Made by a program: the position numbers and the translations under genes
Assembly (NCBI GenBank): GCA_001051155.2
Contig: JYIP02000006.1
Coordinates: forward strand, 1,922,001-1,986,000
Length of the DNA: 64,000 nucleotides
DNA from: Chrysoporthe austroafricana
Taxonomy: Eukaryota; Ascomycota; Sordariomycetes; Diaporthales; Cryphonectriaceae
Direction: 5' to 3'
Notes under the pieces: model-generated
The model's input: only the letters and a program-made list of their open reading frames with translations
Told to the model about the DNA's origin: nothing
Database searches by the model: none
Part shown: piece after piece, positions 1 through 10,063 of the stretch
How the letters are laid out: the number at the start of each line of letters is the position of its first letter
Position numbering within the stretch: the stretch's first letter is position 1

Positions 1-691
1 CAGGAGCACGTTTTACGTTATTAATGCAGAACCTTTGGAAATACCGCGAGGACATTACCGAGGTCCTACCCAAACGAATCGGGGAGCCTCGATGAGAACA
101 TTCCAAATACCCTCTACAATAGGTAGCGGTGCGTTTGTTGTATTTGCTTTTGCAAGAAACATTGCTCCCTTCAGGTATGATAGCCGACCTTGCTACTGGA
201 GTTGTCAGTACAATGGTCCTTCTGTCCAGTACGGCGCATCGCTCCCATTGAGAATAATCAAACAACGTTCACTAGATCAATCACATGTCCTCTAGAAATC
301 AACCAGGCTTCGAGCGAAGTGTATTCCATGTGACGTCTCAGATATTTCAAAAAGCATCTTTCACATCGTTCACTAACGAAGTGGCGCCTACATATAGCTG
401 CAAATGGACTGCGCCGAAATTGGAACCTACAGAAATTTGATTCCACCAAGCGTCTGCAATCAGGGTCCTCTTTGGACTTTCAGAACAGAGAGACCCTCGG
501 CTAGTCTCAAGTCATCACAAGCACTACATAACGGCAAGTCTATAATCCTCGTCTTATCCCGCCATGCACTGCTCGTATACTCCCTTCTCTAATATCACCA
601 AATGACAACCACGGGAGACTTTAACACCAAGAGAACGATAAAGATTGTGCCCCAATACAAGAACGCCTGCTAATCTTCCAAGTCACAGTCA
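1..691. other. No gene recognised at left edge
   Basis: No open frame here has coding-like composition or a recognisable motif. The short ORFs overlap on both strands and look random. The stretch probably contains the promoter of the SANT-like gene that starts at 692 and perhaps the tail of a gene beyond the window. Confidence 0.5.
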
Positions 692-1262
692 ATGGATAGC
701 GACTCCGAATTTTCGAGCGACGGTGACCAGGTCACCGATCAGCAAGGCCCTGACGAGCAGTCCCAGGGCCAAGATTCCCAGCTCGCCACCACTGTGAATG
801 ACCCTCAATCTACCGACTCAGATTCTTCCAACCACCAGGCCAATGCATCTCGAGCTCAAGACCAGCAGCCTGCTACCAACGCTGGCTCCGTCCAACCTGC
901 GAACACAAGTCAGGCTACTTCCCAACAGCCCCCTGGTGCCCGGCGGTCAACCACTTCTCGCGCGGGCCAGCCTCGACCCAAAAACTACTCGGTGGCTGAG
1001 ATGCAGACTATCCTGACCATGATGAACGCCGGCCAGACGGCGGCATCTGTTGCCAGGGTCTTGCGTGGACGTACGGCCAGCGCGATCCAGGCCAAGTATT
1101 GTATGTCCTTCCGCTGGCTTCGCGGGAATCGCCTGAGATATGCTCTGGACCCAATTTTTAGCAGAACGGCCCAGTGCTGACAGTATTTCCTCAGGGCGTA
1201 TGAAGGGGGGCGATCCCAAGCGCGCCGAGCACGCTCGCAAGAGAGACCAGGGCCAGAACTAG
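692..1262 (+). CDS. Small SANT/Myb-like putative DNA-binding protein
   Basis: Two exons, 692-1100 and 1195-1262, give about 158 aa. The intron starts GTATGT, has a CTGAC branch site near 1177 and ends CAG; without it the frame runs into intron sequence. The first 90 residues are low-complexity and rich in Ser, Asp, Gln and Thr, typical of a disordered acidic segment. Residues about 97-150 form a compact helical block with the pattern YSVAEMQTILTMMNAG...VARVLRGRTASAIQAKYWRM, interrupted here for brevity. This pattern (start aromatic, spaced hydrophobics, R-T-x-x-A-I-x-x-K-Y-W) resembles SANT/Myb or related helix-turn-helix domains. The tail is basic (KRAEHARKRDQ), fitting DNA or chromatin binding. 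No function is known to me; the DNA-binding role is inferred from the helical pattern only. Confidence 0.65.
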
Positions 1263-2094
1263 GTAGGCATCGGTGCCTTCGCAGGTCTCCAGGGCCGGGC
1301 AAGCTGTCAACGACTAGGTGTCCTTGATCCTCATGGGGCAATACTTCGATGAGCGGCAGTACACCCACGAAGAGGGGTACGAAAGGGAGCTAGACTCGCG
1401 GTCCAGGAGCTAGGTAGGTCCATCATTTGGATATTATCCGTTTTGGGCATTAGAGAAGCTTGCTGATGACTTCATCTGACAGCAAGTGCACCTTGCAGCG
1501 CAAAGGGAAATCAACTAGTTTTGCTTTGCGAGCATGCATATAGGATAATACTACCTGACTAAGTGACCTTTGACGGATGATAGTGATCACAATTCGCGAC
1601 AAGGAGCGCATCTGAATTGTGAAGGTACTGTCCTGAATCCTAATTGTAGTGGGTATGAGGGCCAGGAAAGGTGCGGCCAACATTGAAGTTTGGCCTTCAC
1701 ACGTAGCAGTGTTCCAAAGTACCTGGTTAATATGTATAGTGTCGTGCTGTTCTCACTCCTCCTATCGTTCTATTTCTTTTTTTCTCTTTTTTTGGGGGGG
1801 AAGAAGGGTTAGGGTCTTTGCCTGGCAGGGGTCCGAAGCAGCCAGAGCTCCATCAGGTGCAACCGTCGTCATCCTTCAGCCTCCCGTCTCGACGACCATC
1901 TACCCTACCAACGACAGCCAGCATCTCTCGCTGTCCACGAGCGCCCATAAACTCTGCGCCATCGCTTACGTACCTGCTTCCCATAATAAAAAACCTTGAG
2001 AGCCTTGATCTTCTTTCTCGGGCGATCAAACGAGCCCACCTGTACCGCTCGGCTGCCTGATCACGTTTGACTGGGTTTCGCAACCGCCGACGCC
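1263..2094. other. Intergenic; promoter region of VPS68-like gene
   Basis: No gene seen. A pyrimidine-rich run followed by a G run lies at about 1752-1800, some 300 bp before the next start codon. Such CT tracts are common in promoters of constitutively expressed filamentous fungal genes. Confidence 0.4.
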
Positions 2095-2746
2095 ATGTCC
2101 GAAGACCGCCTCTGGAAATTCAGCAAGCCGGAGTGGCTGAACAGCGTCCATGCCCGCAATGCGGGAGTCTACGCCTCGGGAGCCCTGGTAAGCGTCGCGC
2201 CCGCCTTCTAGAAGACTAGCTTCGTACTCTCCGGGTCCGTGAGGGGACCGGATAGCATGTCGCCCCTCCCAGAGCCTCTGGCACTGTCATAGCAGGGCAG
2301 CTAACCACGTCTACCGTCCGCAGTTCTCCCTCGCGTTCTACATCCTCCTCGACGCCGCCGTCTGGTCCAAGTCCCCGCTCAACGGGTCCGATGTGCACGT
2401 CACCTTCATCGACTGGCTGCCGCTCATCTTCTCCTCACTGGGGATGCTGATCATCAACTCCGTCGAGAAGCAGCGCCTGTCCGCCGACAGCTTCTCCTAC
2501 AGCGGGTCCGGCGTCGCCTGGAAGGCGCGGGTCGTCCTCTTCCTCGGTTTCGCCGCGCTGGCGGGCGGCATGGCGGGCGGCGTCACGGTGTTTGTGCTCA
2601 AGTTCGTGGTGCAGAGCGTCGAGTGGCCGATGATGGGCATGGGGGTCGAGAATGTCGTTGCGAACGCGCTGGTGGGAGTGAGCAGTGTTGTGTTGTGGGT
2701 GAGCCAGAATATGGAGGATGAGTATAGCTACAACTTGGCGCTGTAA
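2095..2746 (+). CDS. VPS68: Vps68/TMEM50-family (UPF0220) membrane protein
   Basis: Exons 2095-2187 and 2324-2746 encode about 171 aa; the intron starts GTAAGC and ends CCGCAG and joins codons cleanly (31 complete codons before it). The protein has four hydrophobic segments: about residues 24-46, 57-78, 95-125 and 140-160. The N-terminal motif KFSKPEWLNSVHARNAGVYASGAL and the end WVSQNMEDEYSYNLAL (given in parts) are hallmarks of the TMEM50/Vps68 family. In yeast, Vps68 acts with Vps55 at endosomes in late steps of vacuolar protein sorting. The length fits the family. The start at 2095 is the first ATG in frame and is followed directly by the conserved block. The family is well supported; the exact trafficking role is taken from yeast. 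Confidence 0.88.
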
Positions 2747-3124
2747 AGGCGGCCACCCTGGATATAGGGATATGAAGCTGATGTGGAGGTCGAGGCTAGT
2801 CTAGCAGTATGGTTTAGCAGAAGGCGTTGAATTATTCTTTTATCGGGTCTTATTCTCTGCATCTTGTGTACAATATGGACTGATGGAGCGTGGGAAGTGG
2901 GATCTCGGCGCTACGGATCAGTCGGCTAGGCAGAGATTATGAATGAATTGTCCTCAAGAAGAGCTCACTCTGTTGCAGATGAGTGAGAATTTAAGATCCA
3001 GTGCCTAAGCTTAACTATAAGACAACCGAAATTGGAGCTTTCGTCGCCAAGCACTCTTCCGAGATATTATGGTACCGTCCAAATGGCAACCCGCAGACTG
3101 ACGTCGCTATGCCATGCAAATCCT
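2747..3124. other. Shared 3' region of VPS68 and ERG20
   Basis: Convergent 3' ends with AT-richer sequence and no coding signal. It should hold both polyadenylation regions. Confidence 0.5.
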
Positions 3125-4351
3125 CTACTTGCTCCGCTTGTAGATCTTGGCCAGAAATGCCTCAAAAACTGCCTTCTTTAGGCCTTCGCTCTCGTCGATC
3201 GTGGCGATCTTCTCCTTGATCCCGCCGACCACCTTCTCCTCGTAGTCCAGGTACCGCTGCTTCAGGTTCATCTCGTCGTACAGCCTCTTGACAACGGCCT
3301 CCTTGTCCTTGTCCTTGTGACCGTAGTTTTCCGCCAGGATCTTTCTCTGCTCGGGTGTCGCGATCTCCAGGGCTTGGTTAACGAGCCACGAGCACTTGTT
3401 GTCCATGATGTCCGTACCGATCTTGCCGATGTGCTCCGGCTGGCCGAAGTTGTCGAGGTAGTCATCCTGGACCTGGAAGTACTCGCCCATAGGGATCAGG
3501 ATGTCCTCGGCCTGCTTCAGGTTCTTGGGGGTACCGATGTTGAGCTGGTGCAGGGCGAGCGCGACGGGCAGGTAGAAGGAGTAGTAGGCGGTCTTGTAGA
3601 TGACGATGAAGCTGTGCTTGGCTGCCGAGAAGTTTCCGAGGTTGGTCTTGCCCTCGGGTGCGGTGAGCAGGTCCGCCAGCTGGCCGATCTCAGTCTGAAA
3701 AGTAACCTCTTGCATCAGCTCAATCAGGTCGAGGTACGCCGGGTGGGAGCGAAAGTGCTTCTTGAGCAGGGTATAGATGCCCGCCTCAAGCATGAAGGCG
3801 TCGTTGATGGCGATCATGCCCACACGCTCCTGCCGGTACCAGCACGGCTTGCCGCGCCGCGTGATGCTGCCGTCCATGATGTCGTCCGACACCAGGAAGA
3901 AGGCCTGCAGCAGCTCCGTCGTCCAGCCCAGCGTCGCGGCCTTGAAGTATTCCTCCTCAGACAGCTTCCTGCCCAGCAGCAGGGAGACGGAGTCCGGGAC
4001 GGACATGCCTCGGTTGCATTTTCCGCCGACTGCATTCGTCCGTAGGCTCTGCACATTGGACGAGGAGCGTCAGTATAGTGCTACCCAACACCGCCACGGC
4101 CCGGGAAGTGCTGCCGGTCCCACCGCCCGAGGGACGCAGGAAGGACTTACGGTCTTGAACCACTCCAGCTCTGCCTCTGGCAGGTTGTACTTCTGAGCGT
4201 GCTCGAGGATGTCTGCCTCCAGCTTGGGAAACACGGCCTCGAACTCCTTGAGGGTGGTCTTCTGGAACTGGCTGTCCATCTTCTGTCTCTTGGGGTCGCT
4301 CTCGGTGGGGGCAGTAGCGTTCAGGTCAGCAAGGGACGTTTTTTCCGCCAT
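3125..4351 (-). CDS. ERG20: Farnesyl diphosphate synthase
   Basis: Exons 4351-4151 and 4048-3125 (complement) give about 374 aa; the 102-nt intron (GTAAGT...GTGCAG) falls within ...[15 protein letters not shown], and removing it restores the conserved N-terminal helix. The enzyme condenses IPP with DMAPP and then GPP to make FPP for sterols, dolichol, ubiquinone and prenylation. Both Asp-rich motifs are present: DDIMD at about 122-126 with [11 protein letters not shown] after it, and DDYLD at about 262-266. The C-terminus ends KIYKRSK, as in yeast Erg20. There are about 25 extra residues at the N-terminus compared with yeast. An internal Met at residue 25 is an alternative start, so the longer form is less certain than the core. 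The gene is divergent from CDC23 with a 566-bp shared promoter. Confidence 0.96.
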
Positions 4352-4917
4352 GACGGGTTGAGATGGGGTCGTAGAGTGCTTCGAGTGAGGCTAAGGTGTG
4401 GTAAACAAGAGGCGCGTCGAGGAAGCCTGGAGGAGGGAGTTGCTTGGGGAGGGATATAACCCGGGAGTCGGTACCAACTTCAATGGCACAACAGATTATG
4501 GAGCTTTTGTGCTCTATCTTTACGCAGCTTCGTACCCCTGCATAAGGCTGGGCTGCCGAGCTTGGCCCCGCCTCTCGCAGCTGCCCATAGCTTCATGCAG
4601 CGCGGCACTGCCCTGGAACCCAAACGCGCTGCAACCCACTCCATCCCGCGTCCTTCGTGCCGCATCGGCTCCAGGTGCGTGTCGGCGTTCTCCTCAACAT
4701 CCCACCTCTAACTAATTTCAATGCTCCGACCTGGATCCGATTGCCGGCTGATACTCCGAACTGAATTCGCCGCGGCGACTAAACTCACCGACCACATCAG
4801 CCAATCGCATTCCTTCGGCAGCATCGGCGCCGGCTCCAGCGGAGACGCGCTTGCTGAAGCTTTGTACTCTGGTGGTCCACCAGGGATGCTCATCAGCGGA
4901 CTGCGGGGCTAGAGAGG
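4352..4917. promoter_or_regulatory. Divergent promoter between ERG20 and CDC23
   Basis: A 566-bp stretch between two start codons facing away from each other. A CCAAT box is visible at about 4800 (CCAATCGC). No open frame here looks coding. Confidence 0.55.
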
Positions 4918-7035
4918 ATGGTATTCACAGAGCAAGATATCGACAATTTACGGGCCTCGCTGCAGGATGCTGTGGTGAAGTGCTCCGAGAGATGTCTGTA
5001 CCAGTCCGCGAAATGGTACTGTTTTCTGCCTGGACATTTCCGCTACCGAACAAGTCGTTGACCAAGGAAAAAATAGGGCTGCCGAGCTCCTCGACTCGCT
5101 TCCGGAGCCGACGAGCGAGGATGGCAGGGAGAAGATCACAAATACTCCCAGGGGCTATATGCCCGTGATACTAACACCCAATCCCGACGAAGCAGAGGCT
5201 GAGCTCGAGGCCCTGGAGCTCAACAAATATCTTCTTGCTAAGTCCTTCTTCGACTGCCGGGAGTTCGACCGGTGTACAGCAGTGTTCCTTCCAGAGTCCT
5301 TACTATCTAGTCTCTTATCTCCCAAAAACGGAGAGTCACTATTCATTTCTCGGATCAAGGGCAAGGAGCCTGCACATCCCAGAGCGTACGCGTCTGGCAG
5401 CGGTAGTCTTCCGGACATCAGCCAGAAGAGCCTCTTCCTCGCACTATATGCCAAGATGCTGGCCGGCGAGAAGAGGAAGGACGAGGACTGTGAGATGATT
5501 ATAGGTCCGCATGACCTTGGCTCAGTCACTAACAAGCAACTTCCCATCATCAGCCGGTATCTAAAGACCTGGTTCGATGAGCGGCGGGCATCACCGGAGG
5601 ATATATCATACGAAGGCAGCCAAGGCTGGCTTGAATATCTGTATGTGTCCGTTTCCGTGCGCCAGGATGTGGCCTTACTGACTGGCCTTATAGCTACGGT
5701 ATGGTCTTAGCCAAGGAGAAAAACACCGATGAGGCCCTGCAATGGTTTCTGCGGAGCGTTCACCTCTTCCCCATGAACTGGGGCTGTTGGCTCGAGATGA
5801 CTTCAGCCATCAGCCGAGTTGAGATGCTCAACAAGATAATACCTCGTCTGCCGCAGCACATTGTTTCTTACATGTTCCACATACACACCTCATTGGAGCT
5901 CTACCAGCCAACCAACGAACTGCAGGCTGCTCTAGCCCAGCTTCAGGACATCTTTCCGGATTCTCCGTTCCTACTCACTTGTTCGGCTCTGTACTTGAAT
6001 CACACCAAAGCTCTCAAGGAGGCTGCAGCAGAATTCAGCCATCTTATATCTCTCCACCCTCACCGCCTAGATCATCTCGACGCCTACTCTAATATCCTCT
6101 ACGTGCTGAACGAACGGCCGAAGCTGGCCTTTTTAGCCCACCTTTGCTCCACTGTCGATAAGTTCCGGCCTGAGTCGTGCGTTGTTATTGGCAACTACTA
6201 TTCAATCATCTCGCAACACGAGAAAGCGGTGCAGTATTTTCGTCGGGCCTTGGCGTTGGACCGATCATGCCTTTCGGCCTGGACACTGCTGGGACACGAA
6301 TACGTAGAGCTCAAGAACACACACGCCGCCATTGAATCGTATCGACGTGGTGTAGATGTCAACCGGAGGGACTACCGCGCTTGGTACGGACTTGGTCAGA
6401 CATACGAGATGCTCGAATTGTACCAGTACGCCCTTTGGTACTACAAGAAGGCAGCAGGGTTGCGACCCTGGGACGGCAAGATGTGGATGGCTGTTGGTGC
6501 CTGTCTACAGAAATTGGGTCGAGAGCGAGATGGAATCAAAGCTCTCAAGCGGGCATTACTTGCTGACACTTATTACGAATCGTCAGCTAGCAGCTTCGGC
6601 AGTGCTGGCGGTTTCGATCGGGCCGCGTTGGGTCATCTGGACACGGATGTCTTGATCCAAATCGCCACAATGTACGACACCCTAGATGAAGAGGAAGAAG
6701 CAAGAGCCTACATGGAGCTGTGTGTAGCACAAGAAGACGGCATCGTGGAGGGTCCGGGTGACAACGGCGCCATCGAATCTGCCGGAATCCTGTCTGACGA
6801 GGATCCAGGGAGTGGTGAGGACAAAGAGAAGAACCAGGGCACAGGCGTTACAACAGTAACCAGCAAGGCACGCATGTGGCTTGCCAGATACGCCATACGG
6901 CATGAAGACTACGTCACCGCGAACCGACTCGCAAACGAGCTCTGCCAGGACGGTCAGGATGTCGAGGAGGCGAAGGCCATTATGCGGGAGGCACGTGACC
7001 AAATGGAGTTTGCCGAGGGTCACAGTGGTGGATAG
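4918..7035 (+). CDS. CDC23: Anaphase-promoting complex subunit 8 (Cdc23), TPR protein
   Basis: Exons 4918-5015, 5077-5640 and 5694-7035 join in frame to about 667 aa. The first intron (GTACTG...AATAG) splits a Trp codon to give SAKWAAELLDSLPEP; the second (GTATGT...TATAG) gives YLYGMVLAKE. The protein is a helical-repeat scaffold of the APC/C ubiquitin ligase, which triggers anaphase and mitotic exit. Consecutive TPR-like repeats fill residues about 220-560, for example ESCVVIGNYYSIISQHEKAV, followed by YFRRALALD and then by AWYGLGQTYEMLELYQYALW. An acidic insert (about 575-610) precedes a last helical repeat. The length and N-terminal domain fit fungal Apc8/Cdc23. The 5' exon start is inferred from the first ATG in the open frame. 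Confidence 0.93.
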
Positions 7036-8068
7036 GAGTGTGTACTCGCGTCGAGGCAGACGACCAAGCACTGAGGAGCCTATGTCAACATCTAACAGAT
7101 TCTCGTGGGATATGAGATTCTACAGGGGTTGATCAGCTGACGACCTCGCTGTACGACACCATTGCCGGGTCCACCGTTGTGCTAGCCTAAACCATGGAGC
7201 CAAGGCGACACCCATTTTGAGACCAACACGCCGTCGAACGTTGTGAGCTATGGAATCAGTATTTGCTGTGAACAGTTGTCTTGATGCCGATGTTCCTCTC
7301 ATCAACAGGAATTACGAATTGACGGAACATGATACCCGGTCAGACGCTCCTCTGGTCTGCACCAAGATAGCAGGCTCTCGGACATTATTAGCCTTCTTTG
7401 AAGGCGGAACTGACGATGAAGCGCTTTACGACAGATAAGCAGCACGCGCTGCCTAGAAAGCATGGCCAACATGAACACTAGGACCTAACAATTGATCGAA
7501 CCAAAGTCGGTTGAGTCTCACATCGGTTTGACTCGGGCAAACTGTCAGCAATGTGATTGCGTGAATGTGGCTTACCTATGTGTAGGTAGTACGAGCGAGG
7601 TGGTGTGGTCCCTAGTCGGCCGTCACCATGTTGTTGACTACCGTCCCCATCGAACCCCCCCCCCAATCCTCTATCATCGGGCCTCATCGCCGGCCGGAAC
7701 ACACGACAGGTTAGACTGTCCTTAGCACAAGGATAACATGCTTCCCCACTCTCCGCCTTATCGCTCCTGCAACGTCACTGTTGAGCTGATGCATTATGCC
7801 GTGAGGAATCTTGTGCCTAGCCGCCGTTACGATGGAGATACTTGCTTACGTCTGTCCTTCAATGTATTCCAATGGTTTCCCTCCCACTCCAAGGAAAGAT
7901 CGGAAAGATCGCCTGTCACGAGGCTGTTGCGCGAGAGATCGCCGCTGCGCCGATATCCTCACTCCCATGGTATCAGCTCATCCAGGCAGCTCAACTCCAG
8001 ATCGTCAGCCAAAGAAGCCGCCAAGAATCGAGGAAAGAGACCTGACGATGCGACGCTGCATACACTCA
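7036..8068. other. Intergenic, no clear gene
   Basis: Downstream of CDC23. Several overlapping short ORFs exist on both strands, none with recognisable motifs. A short C run lies at about 7657-7664. Confidence 0.45.
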
Positions 8069-8479
8069 TCACAGACTCCTGCTGCGCTGCCATGTGTAAG
8101 CAACAGATACCAGGACTTTCCCCATGAGGAGCTCCTCCCAGCCAACCGGCCCAATGACGTCCACGGCAACGGCGGGTGTGAACACGCCACCGAGCAGCAT
8201 GCTGCACGCGATACGAGCTCTGAGGTCCATGGGGATTCGCCGACCGGCCAGACCTCCAGTGCCCTCCTTCCCAGTACCCCTCGCTTGTAAATGGGCTCCT
8301 GCTCGCCTATCCTCCCGACCGGACGCAGCCGAGAAGACAGCAAACCTTCTCCGACGTTCTGTCCGCCCTACGAGCTTATACCCCAGTAAGCCGCCGACGA
8401 ATCCGGGCCCGCCACCCGACACCACCACGGCGGCGCGATAGGCCGGGATCCCAGCCACCTTACTACGCTTCTGCACCAT
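8069..8479 (-). CDS. Doubtful small ORF with two hydrophobic Gly-rich segments
   Basis: A 136-aa open frame that I do not recognise. It has two hydrophobic Gly-rich stretches, VVVSGGGPGFVGGLLGYKLV near residue 20 and a segment containing MLLGGVFTPAVAVDVIG near residue 95, separated by a basic linker. This pattern could belong to a small organellar membrane protein, possibly with unrecognised introns or an upstream exon. The opposite strand is also open over much of it, so it may be spurious. It sits in the gap between CDC23 and the GPI-protein gene, which is otherwise unusually empty. Confidence 0.3.
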   Translation of the reverse strand: MVQKRSKVAGIPAYRAAVVVSGGGPGFVGGLLGYKLVGRTERRRRFAVFSAASGREDRRAGAHLQARGTGKEGTGGLAGRRIPMDLRARIACSMLLGGVFTPAVAVDVIGPVGWEELLMGKVLVSVAYTWQRSRSL

Positions 8480-9275
8480 CCTCCTGCGAGGCCATCGCTC
8501 ATGCAGAGGTGCGTACTGCTCCCGGCCCCATTGGGCCGTCTAGAGAGCTGTAGATCCCTGTCGATATGAGGGCTGGTAAGCGTTGTTGACCGCACCTCAG
8601 TTGCAGACCTCTTGCTGCGGGTGCGCTGGCTCCTAATATTGATCAACCCGAGCGAGCTGGCGCGGGCGATCGACCTTGCGAAGAAGATCGAGAGAGCAAC
8701 AAGACTCACGGAGTTGAAATGTCATGGACAAGATCTGAAATTACGAGATCTAGAGCGGAATCCGGGTGTGACAGCCTCGTGTGGCATTCAAGAACCGGCC
8801 TCTATACAGAGCAGGGAGAGTAGGCTGAGGGCAATACCAGGTCCAGTGATCGAGTATGATTATCTCGACTTTCAGCTCCTCAGGCATTCTGAGCGCACTG
8901 TGACTCCGCAGTCGCTCCGATATTATCTGCCTGTCAATTACCCAGAGATCTCACTCTTCGAAAAGGAATTAAGGTCTATTTAAGTGTCAGGTTGGCTAGT
9001 ATATTACCGTGCTGTCAAGCAAGTTCATGACTTCCACCATTTTGCCGTACCATTGTGCTCCGACATTGCATTCGTGTGAAACATGACAGCCAGTTCGCTG
9101 CATCCAGTGAAGGAAAGTCTAGAAGGGTATATGAGTGCATGACAATGATCTCCGTTCAAATCCCGTCCGATTCACGCCATTCATTAAGTTGCTCAATCAT
9201 GAGACGTGCCAAAATCGCCCAAAATCCACCAGGCAAAATAATGTGCCGCTTTCGACGCAATGTTCGGTGTGCTGC
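8480..9275. other. Intergenic between doubtful ORF and GPI-protein gene
   Basis: A plus-strand frame of 123 codons (8612-8983) is open but has no start context, family motif or clear splice partner. I do not call it a gene. Confidence 0.35.
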
Positions 9276-10063
9276 TTAGACGATAAAGGCAGCAAGACCG
9301 GCAACAACGCCAACAAATCCGGCACCGGTGCCTGCCTTGTAAGCAGCGTTGACGGTGACAACACCGGGAGTAGTCGTTGGAGCGATGGGGGTGTTGGTAG
9401 GAGCACCAGGAGTGCCGATGGTCGTGCCACTAGAACTGCCGCCCAGACCAGTAGTGCCAGATATGTACGTAGACGCCGGAGGAGTACTAGTGATCGTCGT
9501 CACAACAACACTGGAGGTGTACGAGGTAGTGACAGAGGTGGCAGGGGAGGTGGGAGTGGTCGTCTCAGCGGATGTGGTAGCAGAGGTGGTAGCGGTCACA
9601 TTGCTGCTTGGGTAGGGAACGCTGGCAGGGCTGGGGGTAGTAGTCTCGCAGGGCACCACAGTCGTGAAGGTACTAGTCTCAGTGACGGGTGGAGGCGATG
9701 AGACGCTGACAGTGCAAGGGCAGGCTGGAGGAACGTTAGCCATGCGGGAGCTTTTCAAAGATGAGATCAACGCAGGAGAGTCAACCTACGCAGGGTGATA
9801 GTGGTCTCCGAAGTCACAGTATAGGTGGTGTTCAAGTAAGCCCAGGTCGTGGGAGACTAAGGACATGTTCAGGTTAGCTACAGGTCCACAGTGAGTCTGA
9901 AGGAGGAGAGAATGGGACATACGGGACAGTAGGTAGTCCAGGTGGGGACGACAGTGGTGGTCCAGACGGTGCTGACAGGAGCAGTACCTGTGCCCCAGTT
10001 GGCATGGCCAGCCTGGGCGAGGGCGACAAGGCCGGCCAGAGGAGCGAGCTGCTGCAGTCTCAT
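9276..10063 (-). CDS. Ser/Thr-rich secreted GPI-anchored surface protein
   Basis: Three exons on the complement, 10063-9923, 9856-9790 and 9724-9276, give about 218 aa. The introns start GTATGT and GTAGGT and end TTAG and CCAG, and both joins keep frame. The N-terminus (MRLQQLAPLAGLVALAQAGHA) is split here as a signal peptide: a charged start, a hydrophobic core and an Ala-x-Ala-like cut. The middle is dominated by Thr, Ser, Pro and Val (TTTSATTSAETTTPTSP-like), expected to be heavily O-mannosylated. The last 24 residues, NAAYKAGTGAGFVGVVAGLA followed by AFIV, are a typical GPI-anchor addition tail. A short Cys-containing part (YCP...PCPCTVSV) precedes the repeat-like region. The protein most likely sits in the cell wall or plasma membrane; no enzymatic domain is visible. 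The family is not recognised. Confidence 0.75.

Noticed and set aside
1793..1812. GGGTTAGGG-like string resembling telomere repeat
   Set aside because: Only about one and a half units; no tandem array, and genes lie on both sides.
3317..4045. 242-codon plus-strand frame over ERG20
   Set aside because: Antisense shadow of exon 2 of farnesyl diphosphate synthase.
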